64,000 nucleotides of DNA, from positions 62,001 through 126,000 of the forward strand of contig NZ_JAOQMX010000002.1 of assembly GCF_025960985.1 (NCBI RefSeq), read 5' to 3'. The notes beneath the pieces were generated by a model that worked only from the letters and a program-made list of their open reading frames with translations, was not told where the DNA came from and did no database searches. The translations under genes were made by a program, and so were the position numbers. Shown here piece by piece: positions 51,152 through 60,928 of the stretch. This stretch comes from Flavobacterium psychraerolatum. GTDB lineage: Bacteria > Bacteroidota > Bacteroidia > Flavobacteriales > Flavobacteriaceae. How positions within the stretch are numbered: the stretch's first letter is position 1; the number at the start of each line of letters is the position of its first letter.

Positions 51152-54100
51152 TTATTTCCCACCCAGCATCTCCATTAGTTCTAAAGCATTTCGCGTTGTT
51201 TTAGCATTATCAAAAGTTAGCAGCAAGCGTAAACCAGCAGGAGTTTGTTTTTCTTTCATTTTGCAAATGCTCGTGTTTTTTTGTACAAACTGTAGTATAT
51301 CTCTAAAACGGTTGGTTTGATAAAAATCGGACTGTTGATCAGAAACAAAATAGCAAATCATTTTTCCTTTCTTCATGACCAATTTTTCGATACCTAGTCC
51401 ACTGGCAATCCATTTGATGCGAATGCTATTCATCAATGCTTTTGCTCTTGGCGGCATTGGACCAAAACGGTCTGTCAATTTGGTTTGGAAAACCTCCAAT
51501 TCTTCTTCATTTTTTACAACAGCCAAATCATTGTATAAACTATAACGTTCTGAAACGTTATTAATATATTCGTCTGAAAATAACAATTCAAAATCGGTAT
51601 CAATTTGGATGTCTTTGACGTACTCTTTGGTTTCGATATTATTATCTTCGGGATAAAGTTCTTTGAATTCATTTTCTTTTAACTCATCAATAGCTTCGTT
51701 TAGAATTTTCTGATACGTATCAAATCCAATTTCGTTGATAAAACCACTTTGTTCGCCACCTAGTAAGTCTCCTGCGCCACGAATTTCAAGATCCTTCATC
51801 GCAATATTAAATCCACTTCCTAGTTCATTAAACTGCTCCAATGCTTGTATACGCTTGCGTGCATCATCCGTCATAGATGAGTAGGGTGGACAGATGAAGT
51901 AGCAAAAAGCTTTTTTGTTGCTACGTCCCACGCGACCGCGCATTTGGTGCAAGTCTGAGAGTCCAAAATTATTGGCGTTGTTGATGAAAATGGTATTGGC
52001 ATTGGGTACATCCAATCCACTTTCGATAATAGTGGTAGCTACAAGAACATCAAATTCACCGTTCATGAAGGCCAACATTAATTCTTCGAGTTTTTTACCC
52101 TCCATTTGACCATGTCCAATCCCAACTCTAGCATTGGGAACGAGTCGCTGAATCATACCCGCAATTTCTTTTATATTTTCGATTCGGTTGTTGATGAAAA
52201 AAACCTGTCCGTTACGTTGAATCTCATACGATATCGCATCGCGAATCATTTCTTCACCAAAACCTACAACATTGGTTTCTATTGGGTAGCGGTTGGGTGG
52301 AGGAGTTGTAATGACCGATAAATCTCGGGCAGCCATTAAGGAGAATTGCAATGTTCTCGGGATAGGCGTTGCCGTCAATGTTAAGGTATCGATATTGGCA
52401 GCCATAGTTTTGAGCTTGTCTTTGACATTAACTCCAAATTTTTGTTCTTCATCGACAATTAATAATCCTAAATCTTTAAAAACCACGTTTTTATTTACCA
52501 ATTGATGTGTTCCAATAACGATATCCAATTTACCTTCTGCAAGTTGTTTTAGCGTTTCTGCTTTTTGCTTGGCTGTTCTAAAACGATTTAAATATCCTAC
52601 ACTTACTGGCATGTCTTTCAATCGCTCGGTAAAAGTTCGGTAATGTTGGTAAGCCAAGATAGTAGTTGGTACCAAAATAGCTACTTGCTTACTATTATCT
52701 ACCGCTTTGAAGGCGGCACGAATCGCAACTTCGGTTTTTCCAAAACCTACATCACCACAAACCAATCGGTCCATTGGGCGGTCGCTTTCCATGTCGGCTT
52801 TGACTTCTTGAGTTGATTTATATTGATCGGGCGTGTCTTCATAAATGAATGAACTTTCCAGTTCGTTTTGCAAATAACTATCGGGAGCAAAAGCAAACCC
52901 TTTGTCCAAGCGCCTTTTGGCATATAGCTGAATCAAGTTGAAGGCTACATGCTTAACTCTGGCTTTAGTTTTTTGCTTTAAAACCTTCCAAGTGTTCGAC
53001 CCTAACTTATATATCTTGGGTGGAGTTCCGTCTTTTCCACTATATTTTGAAATTTTGTGTAAGGAATGGATGCTCACATACACAATGTCGTTATCGGCAT
53101 AGACGAGTTTGATGGCTTCTTGGGTTTTGCCTTCGACTTGAATTTTTTGCAAGCCACCAAATTTTCCAATTCCGTGGTCAATGTGCGTTACATAATCACC
53201 AACAGTCAAGGCGGTCAATTCTTTTAATGTAATATTCTGTTTTTTCGAATAGCCACTTTTGAGGTTGAATTTGTGGTAACGCTCAAAAATTTGGTGATCG
53301 GTATAACAAGCAATTTGGTTTTCAGTATCAATAAAACCTTGGTACAATGGTAAAACGATTGTATTGTATTGTTTTCGAATGTTCTCCGAGTTGGTTTCAT
53401 CCAATGTCTCAAAAATATCATGAAAACGCTTCGCCTGATTATCATTCGAACAAAACAAATAATTGGTCAAGCCATTAAAATGATTTTCGCTCAAATTGTT
53501 CAACAGCAAATCAAATTGTTTGTTGAAAGAAGGCTGTGGCTGAATGTGGAATTCGAATTTTTCAGTCGCTTTAAATGTTGGTTTTGCAGCTAATTCGACA
53601 ATAGAAAAATCCAAAGCCCTCTTAATAAATTCAGGTTGATTCAAGAACAATTGCTCTGGAGTCGAACGCTTTATTTCTTTATTTAATTTTTCGAAAGCTT
53701 CTTCGGCTTTGGCAAATTGTTTGTCGAGTTGTGATAGAAATCCTTCGGTATTTTGAAGGATTAAAATGGTTTTCTCTGAAATGTAATCCAAGAATGATTC
53801 TCGGTTTTCTTGAAACACTTTATTCTCCACATTGGGAATAATTGTAATTTTTGTTTTCTTTTCTATGGAAAGTTGCGTTGCTACATCAAAGGTACGCATG
53901 CTATCAACTTCATTTCCAAAAAACTCAATTCGATATGGATTATCATTCGAAAAAGAAAAAACATCTACAATTCCACCACGAACCGAAAATTCGCCTGGTT
54001 CTGTAATAAAATCGACTCTTTTAAATTCATAATCAAATAAAACTTCATTAATAAAATCAATCGAAATTTTGTCTCCAACTGAGATTTTTAAAGTGTTTTT

Positions 54101-54520
54101 GTCTAAGTCTTGACGAGTAACTACTTTTTCGAACAAAGCTTCGGGGTAGCTAACTATTATAGCGGGTTTCTTGCGTGAGTTGATGCGGTTGAGCACTTCG
54201 GCACGTAGCAAAACATTGGCATTATCGGTTTCATCCACTTGATAGGGACGACGGTACGAAGCAGGGTAAAACAAAACATCGGGTTCACCAACCATTTGTT
54301 CCAAGTCATTTAAGAAATAAGCAGCTTCTTCTTTAGTCTCTAAAATCAATAAAAAAGGTAGTGCTGTTTTTTTGAATAAAGCTTTAAGAGTAAAAGAAAT
54401 TGAAGAGCCAATTAGCCCATGAAGGTGCATTTTTAGTTCCTTTTTTTCTTGTAATATTTTTGCAATTTGCACCATTTTGGGCAAATTATCGTATGTTTTG
54501 TATAGGGCTGATTTACTCAA
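51152..54520 (-). CDS. mfd: Transcription-repair coupling factor
   Basis: 1122 aa. Mfd removes RNA polymerase stalled at DNA lesions and recruits UvrA. The UvrB-like front is followed by the RNA-polymerase-interacting domain (TVGDYVTHIDHGIGKFGGL), then the helicase with GDVGFGKTEVAIR, DEEQKFGV and TATPIPRTLQ, and QMRGRVGR before the C-terminal TRCF domain. The start is TTG 54520, eight bases inside the 3' end of the upstream lipoprotein gene, so translation may be coupled. Confidence 0.95.
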   Translation of the reverse strand: MSKSALYKTYDNLPKMVQIAKILQEKKELKMHLHGLIGSSISFTLKALFKKTALPFLLILETKEEAAYFLNDLEQMVGEPDVLFYPASYRRPYQVDETDNANVLLRAEVLNRINSRKKPAIIVSYPEALFEKVVTRQDLDKNTLKISVGDKISIDFINEVLFDYEFKRVDFITEPGEFSVRGGIVDVFSFSNDNPYRIEFFGNEVDSMRTFDVATQLSIEKKTKITIIPNVENKVFQENRESFLDYISEKTILILQNTEGFLSQLDKQFAKAEEAFEKLNKEIKRSTPEQLFLNQPEFIKRALDFSIVELAAKPTFKATEKFEFHIQPQPSFNKQFDLLLNNLSENHFNGLTNYLFCSNDNQAKRFHDIFETLDETNSENIRKQYNTIVLPLYQGFIDTENQIACYTDHQIFERYHKFNLKSGYSKKQNITLKELTALTVGDYVTHIDHGIGKFGGLQKIQVEGKTQEAIKLVYADNDIVYVSIHSLHKISKYSGKDGTPPKIYKLGSNTWKVLKQKTKARVKHVAFNLIQLYAKRRLDKGFAFAPDSYLQNELESSFIYEDTPDQYKSTQEVKADMESDRPMDRLVCGDVGFGKTEVAIRAAFKAVDNSKQVAILVPTTILAYQHYRTFTERLKDMPVSVGYLNRFRTAKQKAETLKQLAEGKLDIVIGTHQLVNKNVVFKDLGLLIVDEEQKFGVNVKDKLKTMAANIDTLTLTATPIPRTLQFSLMAARDLSVITTPPPNRYPIETNVVGFGEEMIRDAISYEIQRNGQVFFINNRIENIKEIAGMIQRLVPNARVGIGHGQMEGKKLEELMLAFMNGEFDVLVATTIIESGLDVPNANTIFINNANNFGLSDLHQMRGRVGRSNKKAFCYFICPPYSSMTDDARKRIQALEQFNELGSGFNIAMKDLEIRGAGDLLGGEQSGFINEIGFDTYQKILNEAIDELKENEFKELYPEDNNIETKEYVKDIQIDTDFELLFSDEYINNVSERYSLYNDLAVVKNEEELEVFQTKLTDRFGPMPPRAKALMNSIRIKWIASGLGIEKLVMKKGKMICYFVSDQQSDFYQTNRFRDILQFVQKNTSICKMKEKQTPAGLRLLLTFDNAKTTRNALELMEMLGGK

Positions 54521-55112
54521 TTGTAATTACGTTATTTGGGCCAGTCGTAGGAATGGCTCTGGTGCTGTCCAACATTCGTTTTAAGTCGGCTTCGCCTTCT
54601 TCAACAGGGATTTTACTTTTTTCAACTGTTTTGTCCATTTCTCTTTGAAGAGTAGCCAATTCTCGATTGATTTCACTAATTAAAACAATAACTTTTTTGC
54701 TGGGGATATTGTCTAGATGAAGGTAGAGATCCATCATGCGTACTTTGGTAATCACTACAGCAATACGGCTTTTTATTTGAGGTTTATCGAATGCAATCGG
54801 AATATTTTTGTTTAAATTCATAGCTGCTTTAGAAATAGCAGTCGATTTTTGCTGAAAAGCTTCTATGGTTTTCTTTGGCTTCTTTGATAATTCAGCTAAA
54901 AAAAGACGAAATTCATTCCAGGTTTTTACAGTGCCTTCGGCCGTTTCATTGATCGGTGTATCATAAAAAACCCACCCTTTTTCAATTTGTAAAAAGATAA
55001 TTTCTTTCTTGGCCATTTCTTTTTTATTTTCGGCTAATCGCTGTTGATTATCGTCTTTGCACGAAAAAAGTAAGACAACAGTACAAAGTAAACAAGATAG
55101 AATGTTTTTCAT
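54513..55112 (-). CDS. Hypothetical lipoprotein overlapping mfd
   Basis: 199 aa from ATG 55112; an ATG three codons earlier is possible. Lipobox LFSC at about residue 18. The mature part is helical with ITKVRMMDLYLHLDNIPSKK and a long charged helix, ending ITIE. I do not recognise a family. The last eight bases of the gene overlap the TTG start of mfd, which links their expression, although the proteins sit in different compartments. Confidence 0.7.
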   Translation of the reverse strand: MKNILSCLLCTVVLLFSCKDDNQQRLAENKKEMAKKEIIFLQIEKGWVFYDTPINETAEGTVKTWNEFRLFLAELSKKPKKTIEAFQQKSTAISKAAMNLNKNIPIAFDKPQIKSRIAVVITKVRMMDLYLHLDNIPSKKVIVLISEINRELATLQREMDKTVEKSKIPVEEGEADLKRMLDSTRAIPTTGPNNVITIE

Positions 55113-55543
55113 AAGAGACATAGTATTGCTTTTTTCCGGTCTTATGTGATTTGCAATACCATTTTGGTAGCGACCTTAATTTGGTCTTGCGTATTTCATA
55201 ATTGGTTTAAAAAGAAGTACAAAGTTACAAACTAAAAAGAAATTTAGGAACGAATATTTAAAAGATTGCTTCTTTAATTTCAGGCTTATGGTAGCTTTAT
55301 AATTTGTAGAATATGTTTTTTTACGCATAAAATAGTGTGCATGGCTTTAGTAATTTTTTAAGAATCCAATTTTGCTTTTATTTTCAATTAATTGAATAAA
55401 AACATAGGGTTTCTATTGAATAAGGATAAAAAATGGGTGTGGAAGTGTTATTTTAGATGTTTAGATACAACAGATAAACTAAGAGATACATAATTTAGTA
55501 CCGTTGTTGCTATTTTTACAATTACTAACCTAGAATATAAAGT
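55113..55543. other. Gap between divergent lipoprotein/mfd and GH110 genes
   Basis: 430 bases, no reading frame. The GH110-type gene has a TATTTTTA box (7 of 8) near 55511, about 30 bases before its ATG, preceded by TTG motifs at too short a distance. No repeat or dyad stands out. Confidence 0.5.
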
Positions 55544-57364
55544 ATGAAGAATATAATATTGAAAGTGATGTTTTGTTTATGTGCCATTTGGAATACAAAT
55601 GCTCAAATAATTAATGTTTCCGATTATGGAATTAAACCAGGTAAAGACGTTAGCTTAGAAGTAAACCAATTGATAGCATCTTTGAACGGAAAGAAAAATG
55701 TAACCTTATTTTTTCCAAAAGGACAGTATGAATTTTATCCTGAGAATGCCGTTGCAAAATATCGTGCGGTTGCCAATCATGATAATAGCTTGAAACCTAT
55801 GGCATTTCCATTATTTAATGTCGAAAATTTCACTTTGGACGGAAATGGCTCTACATTTATGTTTCATGGAAAAATTTGTCCAATTATTGTTGACGGATCA
55901 AAAAACACCACTTTAAAAAACTTTACCATTGATTGGGAAACACCTTTTATTCATGAATTAAAAGTGATAGAAAGCGATGCTAAAACCAATACATTTACAG
56001 CCAAAATCACACCTGAAAAATATGGTTTTGAAGTGAAAAACAACGAAATATTCTTTAACCATTATAATTGGCAAGATATAATTGGACAAAATATTGCTTT
56101 TGATCCAAACACAAAAGCACCTATTTGGGATACTCGAAATTATGCACTTAGAAACAGTGGAGCCAATATTAAAATTTCTAAAATTGATAATACAACGGCT
56201 AAGTTTACCAATAGTACCAAAGTAGCACCTCCCGTAGGAACGGTTATAGCCGTGTATGGAAGTAGCCCTGGTGGAAATCGTTTTGCACAAGCGATTCATA
56301 TGGCTAATTCTAAAGATAACTTTATCGAAAATGTGACAATCTATGCGGCAGGAGGTATGGCTTTAATAGCTGAAAGATGTGAAAATATCAGCTTGGATAA
56401 ATTAGTGGTGACTTCAAGACAAGATAGAGTAGCAGCCACAAGGGCAGATGCTACTCACTTTCTGGGCTGTAAAGGAGTGATAAAGATGGAAAACTGCCTT
56501 TTGGAACACATGCTTGATGATGGTATAAATGTACATGGTGCTTACGTAAACATGAATGAATACCGTGGAGAGAATACTTTTTTGTGTGAAATTAGCCATG
56601 TACAACAATGGGGTTTGACGTTTGCAGAAGCCGGTGATAAGGTTTTGATTACGTCTCGAGAAACCGTATTACCAATTTATGAAACGAAAGTAAAAGAAGT
56701 AAAGATTTTAAATGACAGACGCTTTTTGATTACGCTCGAAAATGTTCCAGAAATAATGCCTACAGGCCCGCTTTCTTTGGAAAACATTACTTGGTACCCC
56801 GATGTAATAATGAAAAATAATATTATTAGGGAAAACCGTGCGAGAGCAGCATTGATTACTACTAAAGGGAAAGTCTTAATTGAAAATAATTACTTTTCGT
56901 CTCAAATGCATGGAATTTTAATCGAAGGAGATAATAAATCCTGGTACGAGTCGGGTGGTGTAAGAGATGTTACTATTAATAATAATGTTTTTGATAACGT
57001 TGGTTATGGAGATGGTGAAGGTTACCCATTATTTGCAGCTCCTATGTTGACTGATAAACAACATTTGGGTGATGAGAAATACCATCAGAATATCCGATTT
57101 ACCAATAATACAATCAAAAGTTTTAATGGTTTGTTGGTAAGTGCAACTTCTGTAAAAGGATTAGTTGTCGAAGGTAATACAGTTGAATTGAGCACAAAAT
57201 ATCCTGTTGGATCAACTTTACCGTCTATAGCATTGGATTATTGTGAAAATGTGGTGATTGAAAAAAATACTTTCAAAGGTTTTAATTGGCCATTGGTAAT
57301 TAAAAAATCAGAGGAGATTAAAAATCTAAAAATCAAATCCAATAAAGGGTTGAAGGAAAAATAA
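55544..57364 (+). CDS. GH110-type alpha-1,3-galactosidase
   Basis: 606 aa with a signal peptide (VMFCLCAIWNTNAQ) and a right-handed parallel beta-helix throughout. The stretch ADATHFLGCKGVIKMENCLL and HMLDDGINVHGAYV match glycoside hydrolase family 110, alpha-1,3-galactosidases that include blood-group-B-cleaving enzymes of Bacteroides. The length is right for the family. No SusC/SusD pair or other carbohydrate genes are adjacent, so it is not part of a classic polysaccharide utilisation locus. Identification is by motif memory. Confidence 0.8.
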   Translation: MKNIILKVMFCLCAIWNTNAQIINVSDYGIKPGKDVSLEVNQLIASLNGKKNVTLFFPKGQYEFYPENAVAKYRAVANHDNSLKPMAFPLFNVENFTLDGNGSTFMFHGKICPIIVDGSKNTTLKNFTIDWETPFIHELKVIESDAKTNTFTAKITPEKYGFEVKNNEIFFNHYNWQDIIGQNIAFDPNTKAPIWDTRNYALRNSGANIKISKIDNTTAKFTNSTKVAPPVGTVIAVYGSSPGGNRFAQAIHMANSKDNFIENVTIYAAGGMALIAERCENISLDKLVVTSRQDRVAATRADATHFLGCKGVIKMENCLLEHMLDDGINVHGAYVNMNEYRGENTFLCEISHVQQWGLTFAEAGDKVLITSRETVLPIYETKVKEVKILNDRRFLITLENVPEIMPTGPLSLENITWYPDVIMKNNIIRENRARAALITTKGKVLIENNYFSSQMHGILIEGDNKSWYESGGVRDVTINNNVFDNVGYGDGEGYPLFAAPMLTDKQHLGDEKYHQNIRFTNNTIKSFNGLLVSATSVKGLVVEGNTVELSTKYPVGSTLPSIALDYCENVVIEKNTFKGFNWPLVIKKSEEIKNLKIKSNKGLKEK

Positions 57365-57392
57365 GGTTATGATTAGTAAGTCTTGGTTGATT

Positions 57393-57431
57393 AACAAAAG
57401 CTGTCCAATTTTGGGTAGCTTTTGTTATTTT
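57393..57431 (+). terminator. Terminator after the GH110-type gene
   Basis: AACAAAAGCT (57393-57402) with AGCTTTTGTT (57417-57426), loop of 14 bases, then ATTTTT. Confidence 0.75.
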
Positions 57432-57506
57432 TACTACCAACCAAAATGAATTTTTATGTTTGAAAAGAAGTAGCTTTAATTGAAAATAAAAGAATTTATA
57501 AGTCAC

Positions 57507-58757
57507 TTAAAAAGTTTCTCCACTATTAACATAAAAACTTTTTGAATGACGTCCCACTCCATACGAAGCTACGACATTTGTTTTAGTAACTTTATCAATC
57601 AAAAGACGTAAACCTACTCCCATCGCCGGTTGAATATATTCTAAAACATGAATATTTTTATCCCTGTTACTAGTGGATGTGAAATTGGTGAAAACCGTTC
57701 CACTCAACATTTGATTGCAGCTAATAGGAAAACGATATTCTGTTTCAAAATAGCATAAATTTTGACCTCGAAATAATCCTTGTGTATATCCTCTACCAGA
57801 CCTACTATCCTGATCTCCACCAATTGCAGGTAAATTTAAATAAGGCAAATTTCCTTTAGTCAAAAACTGACCATAACTCCAAAACGCTAAAACATGTTGC
57901 TTGTTTGTTTTGCTTAAGGGAATATAATATTTAAACTCTGTAAATAAGACGGCACTTGGAGATCCATTTTTTCCAACTCCCAAATTTGTTTTGTAATTGA
58001 CATTTGCAAACAATCCATGATTAGGATTGACTAAATTATCTCGTGAATCGTATATCAAATTTGCACTTATACCTTTTATGAAATATTTGTTAGTGTTAAA
58101 ATGATGTGTACTATTATATACTTGGTGATAGGTGAGTTTATTATTGTCAATTTCCAGAGATTGATCTTTAATGTTCATGTATCCATCAAGATGAATTCCG
58201 CCTCCTAGAAATAAATTACTAGCGACTAAAACTGATGCAGTTTGATAAAATTTGACGTAGTCATATTTCATTGGTTGTGCAATTGATTCAATCGAAAAAT
58301 GAGGTTCGCCAGATGGAATAATTTGTGTCCCTAAACCATAATTATCTTGTGAGAATTTATAATAACGCCAATCTCCCCACAAATAAAGTTTGTTATGATT
58401 TAGTAATAAGTTACTTTTTGCATCTATCAATATCTGTTTTTTTGTGGTGTAAGTTGCCATTAAAAAAGCGGAGGAATATTTATCCGTTGTCCGTTTTCCT
58501 TTGAAGGTATATTGCGTTATTGCTCCATAAATCAATCCATTTGCGGGTTGCACAAACAGAACAGGTAAAACCATTAAAAAACTACACTTTAACGGCTTGG
58601 CAACGGTTGAGGAATCTTTCTTTTTGAAAAATTCAGGAAAGGATTTTATGGGACAAAGAGCGGTAGTGTCATTTTCAATTTGTGCAAAAGAAAATTGACA
58701 AAACAGCAACAAGAAAGTCATTGAAAATAAAACTAACAATCTATTGCTATTCCTCAT
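57507..58757 (-). CDS. BamA/TamA-family outer-membrane barrel protein
   Basis: 416 aa. Signal peptide (LLVLFSMTFLLLFCQFSFAQ), then a 16-strand-like barrel pattern with LIYDSRDNLVNPNHGLFANVNY and GGDQDSRSGRGYTQGLFRG, the latter being the surface-antigen (D15) signature region. No POTRA domains are visible, so it is a short D15-type barrel rather than true BamA. The last strand ends in ...KSFYVNSGETF with the aromatic terminus. Role unknown, perhaps lipid or protein insertion. Confidence 0.82.
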   Translation of the reverse strand: MRNSNRLLVLFSMTFLLLFCQFSFAQIENDTTALCPIKSFPEFFKKKDSSTVAKPLKCSFLMVLPVLFVQPANGLIYGAITQYTFKGKRTTDKYSSAFLMATYTTKKQILIDAKSNLLLNHNKLYLWGDWRYYKFSQDNYGLGTQIIPSGEPHFSIESIAQPMKYDYVKFYQTASVLVASNLFLGGGIHLDGYMNIKDQSLEIDNNKLTYHQVYNSTHHFNTNKYFIKGISANLIYDSRDNLVNPNHGLFANVNYKTNLGVGKNGSPSAVLFTEFKYYIPLSKTNKQHVLAFWSYGQFLTKGNLPYLNLPAIGGDQDSRSGRGYTQGLFRGQNLCYFETEYRFPISCNQMLSGTVFTNFTSTSNRDKNIHVLEYIQPAMGVGLRLLIDKVTKTNVVASYGVGRHSKSFYVNSGETF

Positions 58758-58793
58758 TTACAATCTATTTTATTTTATAAAGGAACAACTTTT

Positions 58794-58835
58794 AATAAAG
58801 GAAATAACTTTTTTTTATTTTTTATTTCCTTTATT
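58794..58835. repeat. 14-bp perfect inverted repeat
   Basis: AATAAAGGAAATAA (58794-58807) and TTATTTCCTTTATT (58822-58835) with a T-rich loop between the M1 peptidase gene and the barrel gene. Could end M1 transcription or act as an RNA element. Confidence 0.6.
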
Positions 58836-58897
58836 AAGATTATAAACGTCTTTATACAAATAGATTGCAACGGAATGGTCAATAAATTGTTAGTTTA

Positions 58898-60760
58898 CTA
58901 CTTTTTTTCATAGACATTATTTATTGCTTTTACATCGGCCATTAAACCACTCGGGTCAAGTGTTATTTTTTTAATACTCACTTTGTTTTTCGGAATTGAA
59001 AATTCGTAATTAGAGGCAGCCCATGTCCAATCGTTCAATACCGTTCTTTTGATCTCTGGAGTTGGGTTTTCTTTTTCGAAATACATCATTCGCAACGGAA
59101 TATAAAAACTTTCTTTGCTTCCGTCTGTATACTCAACTAAAACATCTATTGGCATTGGCATTCTTCCGATACGCTCTAATTGTACTAGGGTTGTGTAGTT
59201 TTGCTCTGTAACCGCTGTAATGCCATAATCGATGGTATTTGTAGTTTGTGTCCAGTCAGTCAAATACCAGTCTAATTCGGCTCCAGAAACACGCTCAGCG
59301 GTTCTCATGATGTCGTTTGGTGTAGGATGTTTAAATTTAAAATCTTGGTAATACTTTCTTAACGTTTTATCTAATTTTTTTTGTCCAATTAGATAGCTAA
59401 GTTGTGACAAAAAAATACTTCCCTTTATATATGACGCAATACTGTAGGAACGGTTTTCATCATAACGATCCCCATGCGTTGTTAGTGGTTGTTCTTTGCC
59501 TGAATTAACCAGATAGAAATAAGTTCTATAATTTCCTTCAAAAGGATTAACTACTTTTTTTGGCCCCAGTTCATTAATGACCCAGTCTTCAATATAAGTC
59601 GTGAACCCTTCGTCCATCCAAGGATGTTTGGATTCGTTGGATGCTAAAACATGTTGAAACCAAGAATGTCCCAATTCGTGGGTAGCGGTACCATAGATTC
59701 CTTCAACAGTTCCATTGCCCAACATCAAGGTACACATAGCATATTCCATTCCACCATCACCACCTTGAATAAAGGAATATTGTTTGTATGGGTAAGGTCC
59801 AACCTTTTGATTGTATAAGTCCATGACTTTAACCATCATAGGCTCTACTTTTTTCCATTTTTCAACTGTACTAGATTCATTTTTGTACAAAAAGTGCAAA
59901 TCTACATCATTAGGTCCTTTTACAATATCATGTGCGTAATTGGGATCGGCTGCCCATGTGAAGTCATGTACCATTGGCGCAATAAAATGCCATGTTAAGG
60001 TTTTAGTTTTTCTAGGATAAGTAACTTGTGTGTCTTTGTCTTGGTAACCATGTCCTATTTCGTTTGGGTTTTGTAAATAACCAGATCCGCCAATTGTATA
60101 AGCTTTGTCTATAGTGATGTTTACATCAAAATCACCCCAAACTCCGTGAAACTCTCTAGCGATATACGGATCTGCATGCCAACCTTCAAAATCAAATTCG
60201 GCTATTTTTGGGTACCATTGTGACATTGATAGTGCTATTCCTTCGGAATTATTGCGTCCAGAACGGCGAATTTGTAATGGTACTTGTCCGTTAAAATCAA
60301 GTGTAAAAGTAGTTTGAGAGTGGGGTAGAATTGGCTTTGCCAAAAACACTTCCAAAATAGTTCCAGTTACTTTGGTTCTCGCAATACTTCCATCTTGTTT
60401 AAAGTTTGAAATGTTGAGATAGCCAATTTCATTTGTTTTTAAATTTTTGATACGGTTTTCTTTACCATTCTTTGCCTTCCCAGTCATACGGGCATCTGGA
60501 TCTTTGATGGTGTGCAAACGTTCATCCATCTCACTCCCAGGTTGAAAAGCATTGTTGAATAAATGATAATATACCTTTTTCAATGTATCTGCCGAGTTGT
60601 TGGTGTACACCAATTGTTGGTCTCCTTGGTATTGATAATTTTCAACATCCATAGAAACATTCATTTTGTAATCTACTTTTTGTTGCCAATATGAATTGCT
60701 TTGGGCATGAGACCCCATAGTCAGTGCTGTAAATGCTAGTAAGAATATTTTTTTTATCAT
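58898..60760 (-). CDS. M1 family aminopeptidase-like metallopeptidase
   Basis: 620 aa with a signal peptide (IFLLAFTALTMGSHAQ). HELGH at residues 361-365 and the third ligand Glu384 in WMDEGF form the zinc site; GGMEY at 336-340 is the exopeptidase substrate loop (GAMEN type). The secreted protein trims peptides in the periplasm or outside. It lacks the long C-terminal helical domain of the larger M1 enzymes. It is 168 bases downstream of the S8 peptidase gene and on the same strand; an extended dyad lies between them. Confidence 0.93.
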   Translation of the reverse strand: MIKKIFLLAFTALTMGSHAQSNSYWQQKVDYKMNVSMDVENYQYQGDQQLVYTNNSADTLKKVYYHLFNNAFQPGSEMDERLHTIKDPDARMTGKAKNGKENRIKNLKTNEIGYLNISNFKQDGSIARTKVTGTILEVFLAKPILPHSQTTFTLDFNGQVPLQIRRSGRNNSEGIALSMSQWYPKIAEFDFEGWHADPYIAREFHGVWGDFDVNITIDKAYTIGGSGYLQNPNEIGHGYQDKDTQVTYPRKTKTLTWHFIAPMVHDFTWAADPNYAHDIVKGPNDVDLHFLYKNESSTVEKWKKVEPMMVKVMDLYNQKVGPYPYKQYSFIQGGDGGMEYAMCTLMLGNGTVEGIYGTATHELGHSWFQHVLASNESKHPWMDEGFTTYIEDWVINELGPKKVVNPFEGNYRTYFYLVNSGKEQPLTTHGDRYDENRSYSIASYIKGSIFLSQLSYLIGQKKLDKTLRKYYQDFKFKHPTPNDIMRTAERVSGAELDWYLTDWTQTTNTIDYGITAVTEQNYTTLVQLERIGRMPMPIDVLVEYTDGSKESFYIPLRMMYFEKENPTPEIKRTVLNDWTWAASNYEFSIPKNKVSIKKITLDPSGLMADVKAINNVYEKK

Positions 60761-60813
60761 AAGATTTACGTTAAAAAAAGATTAGTTTAAAGTTGATTTT
60801 GGTCTTTAAATAA

Positions 60814-60875
60814 TTAAACCATCTAGAAATTAAGATACATTAAGTGATAATGGTCTTAATTTCTTAATGGTTTAA
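60814..60875. repeat. Extended dyad between S8 and M1 peptidase genes
   Basis: TTAAACCAT and AAATTAAGA (60814-60835) pair with TCTTAATTT and ATGGTTTAA (60854-60875), with a 4-base internal bulge on each side. A likely hairpin that ends the S8 transcript or separates the two peptidase genes. Confidence 0.65.
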
Positions 60876-60928
60876 AAAATTTAATTATGATTTAAATTTG
60901 AATTGCTCAAGAATGAGAAGCAATTTAT

